From: JBBPYA01 sp038200385 | Lineage (GTDB): Bacteria > Actinomycetota > Actinomycetes > Mycobacteriales > Geodermatophilaceae | Length of the DNA: 42,732 bases | Assembly: GCA_038200385.1 (NCBI GenBank) | Contig: JBBPYA010000070.1 | Location: 1 to 42,732, forward strand | Reading direction: 5' to 3' | Part shown: in pieces, positions 41,045 through 42,732 of the stretch | How positions within the stretch are numbered: the stretch's first letter is position 1 | Layout: each line of letters opens with the position of its first letter | The notes under the pieces: generated by a model | What the model saw: only the letters and a program-made list of their open reading frames with translations | The model's database searches: none | Told to the model about the DNA's origin: nothing | Translations under genes and position numbers: made by a program

Positions 41045-42463
41045 GTGGCGCTGTCCTTCCTCGACCGTGAACACACCATCGCCGAACCCGGCTACAGCCG
41101 CTGGCTGATCCCCCCCGCGGCGCTGGCCATCCACCTGTCCATCGGGCAGGTCTACGCGACGAGCGTGTACAAGCTGCCGCTGGTCCAGCACTTCGGCGCC
41201 AGCCTGACCGCGATCGGCGTCATCTTCTCCCTGGCCATCGTGATGCTGGGGGTCGCGGCGGCGGTGATGGGCACCTGGGTGGACCGGGTCGGCCCCCGCA
41301 AGGCGATGTTCACCGCGGCGTGCTTCTGGGCCGCCGGATTCCTGATCGGGGCGCTGGGGATCAGCACTTCGCAACTGTGGCTGCTCTACATCGGTTACGG
41401 CGTGTTCGGTGGGATCGGCCTCGGGATTGGCTACATCTCGCCGGTCTCGACGCTGATCAAGTGGTTCCCGGACCGGCCCGGACTCGCGACCGGGATGGCG
41501 ATCATGGGCTTCGGCGGCGGCGCCCTGATCGCCTCGCCGCTGAGCCGGCAGCTGCTGTCGTTCTACGACTCGGCGTACGACCCGTCCGTCGTCGGCTCGG
41601 TGGCCGGCGGCGCCGCGGTGGCCAAGCTGTTCGTGACCCTGGGCATCGTGTACTTCCTGGTCATGATGCTCGGGGTGTTCAACGTGCGGGTCCCGGCGCC
41701 GGGGTGGAGCCCGCCCGGCTTCGACGCCTCGACGGTCAAGACCCGCTCGCTGGTCACGACCGAGAACGTGTCGGCGGCCAACGCGGTCAAGACGCCGCAG
41801 TTCTGGCTGCTGTGGACGGTGTTGTTCTGCAACGTCACCGCGGGCATCGGCATCCTGGAGCAGGCCAGTCCGATGATCCAGGACTTCTTCCGCAACGGGA
41901 CGTCCTCCACGGTGGCGGCCACCGCCGCCGCCGGCTTCGTCGGGCTGCTGTCGATCTTCAACATGACCGGCCGGTTCGTCTGGTCCTCGACCTCGGACTA
42001 CATCGGCCGCAAGCCGATGTACATGGTCTACCTGGGCGTCGGGATCGTCCTGTACGCGCTGCTGGCCACCGTCGGCAGCAGCGCCACGGCACTGTTCGTG
42101 CTGCTGGCCGCCGTGATCATCTCCTTCTACGGCGGTGGCTTCGCGACGGTTCCAGCGTACCTGCGGGACATCTTCGGCACCTTCCAGGTGGGCGCGATCC
42201 ACGGCCGACTGCTCACCGCCTGGTCGGCGGCCGGCGTCGCCGGACCGCTGATCATCAACGGTTTCCTGGACGCGCGCGGTAAACCAGGTGAGCTGGTCGC
42301 CGCCGACTACCGCCCGGCACTATTCACGATGGTCGGCGTCCTGGCGGTCGGCTTCGTCGCCAACCTGTTGATCAAACCGGTGTCCGAGCGGTTCCACGAG
42401 CACGGACACACCGACGCCTTCGCCGAGGCCGGCGACGACACCACCTCGAGGAGTTCACGATGA
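41045..42463 (+). CDS. OFA-family MFS transporter (oxalate/formate antiporter-like)
   Basis: From GTG 41045 the protein has 472 residues, with GGAGGTG directly upstream; earlier in-frame starts lack this. The N-terminus PGYSRWLIPPAALAIHLSIG with QVYATSVYKLPLV is the OFA hallmark. Twelve hydrophobic segments follow, with the MFS loop WVDRVGPRKAMF between helices 2 and 3 and RFVWSSTSDYIGRKPMYMVY in the second half. The family moves small carboxylates such as oxalate, formate, lactate or pyruvate. Its stop overlaps the start of a 44-residue membrane protein (ATGA), which is likely its partner. Confidence 0.88.
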   Translation: MALSFLDREHTIAEPGYSRWLIPPAALAIHLSIGQVYATSVYKLPLVQHFGASLTAIGVIFSLAIVMLGVAAAVMGTWVDRVGPRKAMFTAACFWAAGFLIGALGISTSQLWLLYIGYGVFGGIGLGIGYISPVSTLIKWFPDRPGLATGMAIMGFGGGALIASPLSRQLLSFYDSAYDPSVVGSVAGGAAVAKLFVTLGIVYFLVMMLGVFNVRVPAPGWSPPGFDASTVKTRSLVTTENVSAANAVKTPQFWLLWTVLFCNVTAGIGILEQASPMIQDFFRNGTSSTVAATAAAGFVGLLSIFNMTGRFVWSSTSDYIGRKPMYMVYLGVGIVLYALLATVGSSATALFVLLAAVIISFYGGGFATVPAYLRDIFGTFQVGAIHGRLLTAWSAAGVAGPLIINGFLDARGKPGELVAADYRPALFTMVGVLAVGFVANLLIKPVSERFHEHGHTDAFAEAGDDTTSRSSR

Positions 42464-42594
42464 CCGACTCCCAACACGGCGGCACATCGTCGTACACCCC
42501 CCGGCTGGTCGCGTCCTGGCTGATCGTCGGCATCCCGCTGGCGTACGGAATCTTCCAGACCATCCGCAACATCATCCCGCTCTTCGGCGGCTGA
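42460..42594 (+). CDS. Small subunit of the OFA-type MFS transporter
   Basis: The gene encodes 44 residues from ATG 42460, which overlaps the transporter stop (ATGA). A short polar head is followed by SYTPRLVASWLIVGIPLAYG, then IFQTIRNIIPLFGG. This is one transmembrane helix with a short amphipathic tail. The layout matches the very small proteins annotated beside OFA/MFS carriers as a transporter small subunit. The strict coupling suggests one-to-one production. Its role, such as folding aid, stabiliser or gate, is not established. Confidence 0.8.
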   Translation: MTDSQHGGTSSYTPRLVASWLIVGIPLAYGIFQTIRNIIPLFGG

Positions 42595-42615
42595 TCCGTC
42601 GGCGATTGCGGGCTA

Positions 42616-42732
42616 ATGCACGCTATCCGCGCGTTCGTAGGGTGGATTTCCCCGCAATGGCGGCTGACCGCCGCGGCCGCGGTGCTGCTGGTCGCTTCCG
42701 GCTGCGCCGCCGCGCCATCGCCGGCGACCGGG
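42616..42732 (+). CDS. Lipoprotein, N-terminus only (partial)
   Basis: ATG 42616 opens a frame that runs off the window after 39 codons. The N-terminus has a basic/hydrophilic start, a hydrophobic segment LTAAAAVLLVASGCAAAP and a lipobox (VASGC), followed by a Pro/Ser/Thr linker. The mature protein would be lipid-anchored outside the membrane. The function cannot be seen. It lies 21 bp after the small-subunit gene and could be co-transcribed. Confidence 0.6.
   Translation, partial: MHAIRAFVGWISPQWRLTAAAAVLLVASGCAAAPSPATG

Overview
The window is uniformly GC-rich with GTG/TTG starts, tight ATGA/GTGA overlaps and many start codons that lie 6-7 nt behind a TANNNT -10 box (leaderless style). Together with BldC, a DUF3073 protein, the purF-purM-DUF3073-bldC-amino-acid dehydrogenase block and a mycothiol-dependent formaldehyde dehydrogenase, this points to the chromosome of a high-GC Actinobacterium. 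I cannot name the genus.

Layout. 1-3.1 kb: the end of a ZIP metal transporter gene, a broken ATP-binding-protein remnant, a DUF2079 membrane protein and a frameshifted IS1380-type transposase relic. 3.1-5.6 kb: an orphan ORF, tRNA-Lys, a cupin gene, an N-terminally short MvdD-like ATP-grasp gene, then tRNA-Glu, tRNA-Asp and tRNA-Phe. 5.8-10.4 kb: a complete, translationally coupled oleA-oleB-oleC-oleD operon for head-to-head condensation of fatty acyl chains to long-chain olefins. 10.4-16.5 kb: a gene fragment, a methyltransferase, a membrane-anchored lipase, a three-gene ABC export/LolA-like operon and an acyl-CoA dehydrogenase. 16.5-22.4 kb: an orphan ATP-grasp-type protein, an unknown protein, a WYL regulator, a DinB protein, and an ECF sigma factor coupled to an unusual triple-VOC protein. 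22.5-26 kb: an MFS exporter, a peroxiredoxin/TetR divergent pair with two palindromic operators, a small membrane protein and a decayed M36-like peptidase. 26.1-31.2 kb: a minus-strand run (frameshifted secreted protein, CoA transferase, glutamate-cysteine-ligase-like enzyme, methyltransferase) and a small HTH/Clp-N pair with two operators. 31.2-34.5 kb: a secreted protein and an acyl-CoA synthetase. 34.5-40.8 kb: conserved core block bldC, leucine-type dehydrogenase, DUF3073, purM, purF, MBL hydrolase, mscR. 41-42.7 kb: an OFA-family transporter with a 44-residue partner, and the start of a lipoprotein gene.

Functionally the window mixes lipid chemistry (ole operon, acyl-CoA dehydrogenase, CoA transferase, acyl-CoA synthetase), peptide/amide ligases without known substrates (two ATP-grasp genes and one glutamate-cysteine-ligase-like gene), redox and aldehyde protection (peroxiredoxin, MscR plus MBL hydrolase) and purine synthesis. 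The most interesting parts are the unfused ole operon, the sigma-factor/triple-VOC unit, the HTH/Clp-N pair with its legible leaderless promoter, and the 43-bp divergent leaderless promoter between the acyl-CoA dehydrogenase and the orphan ATP-grasp gene. All function calls come from reading the sequence against remembered families; no database search was run.
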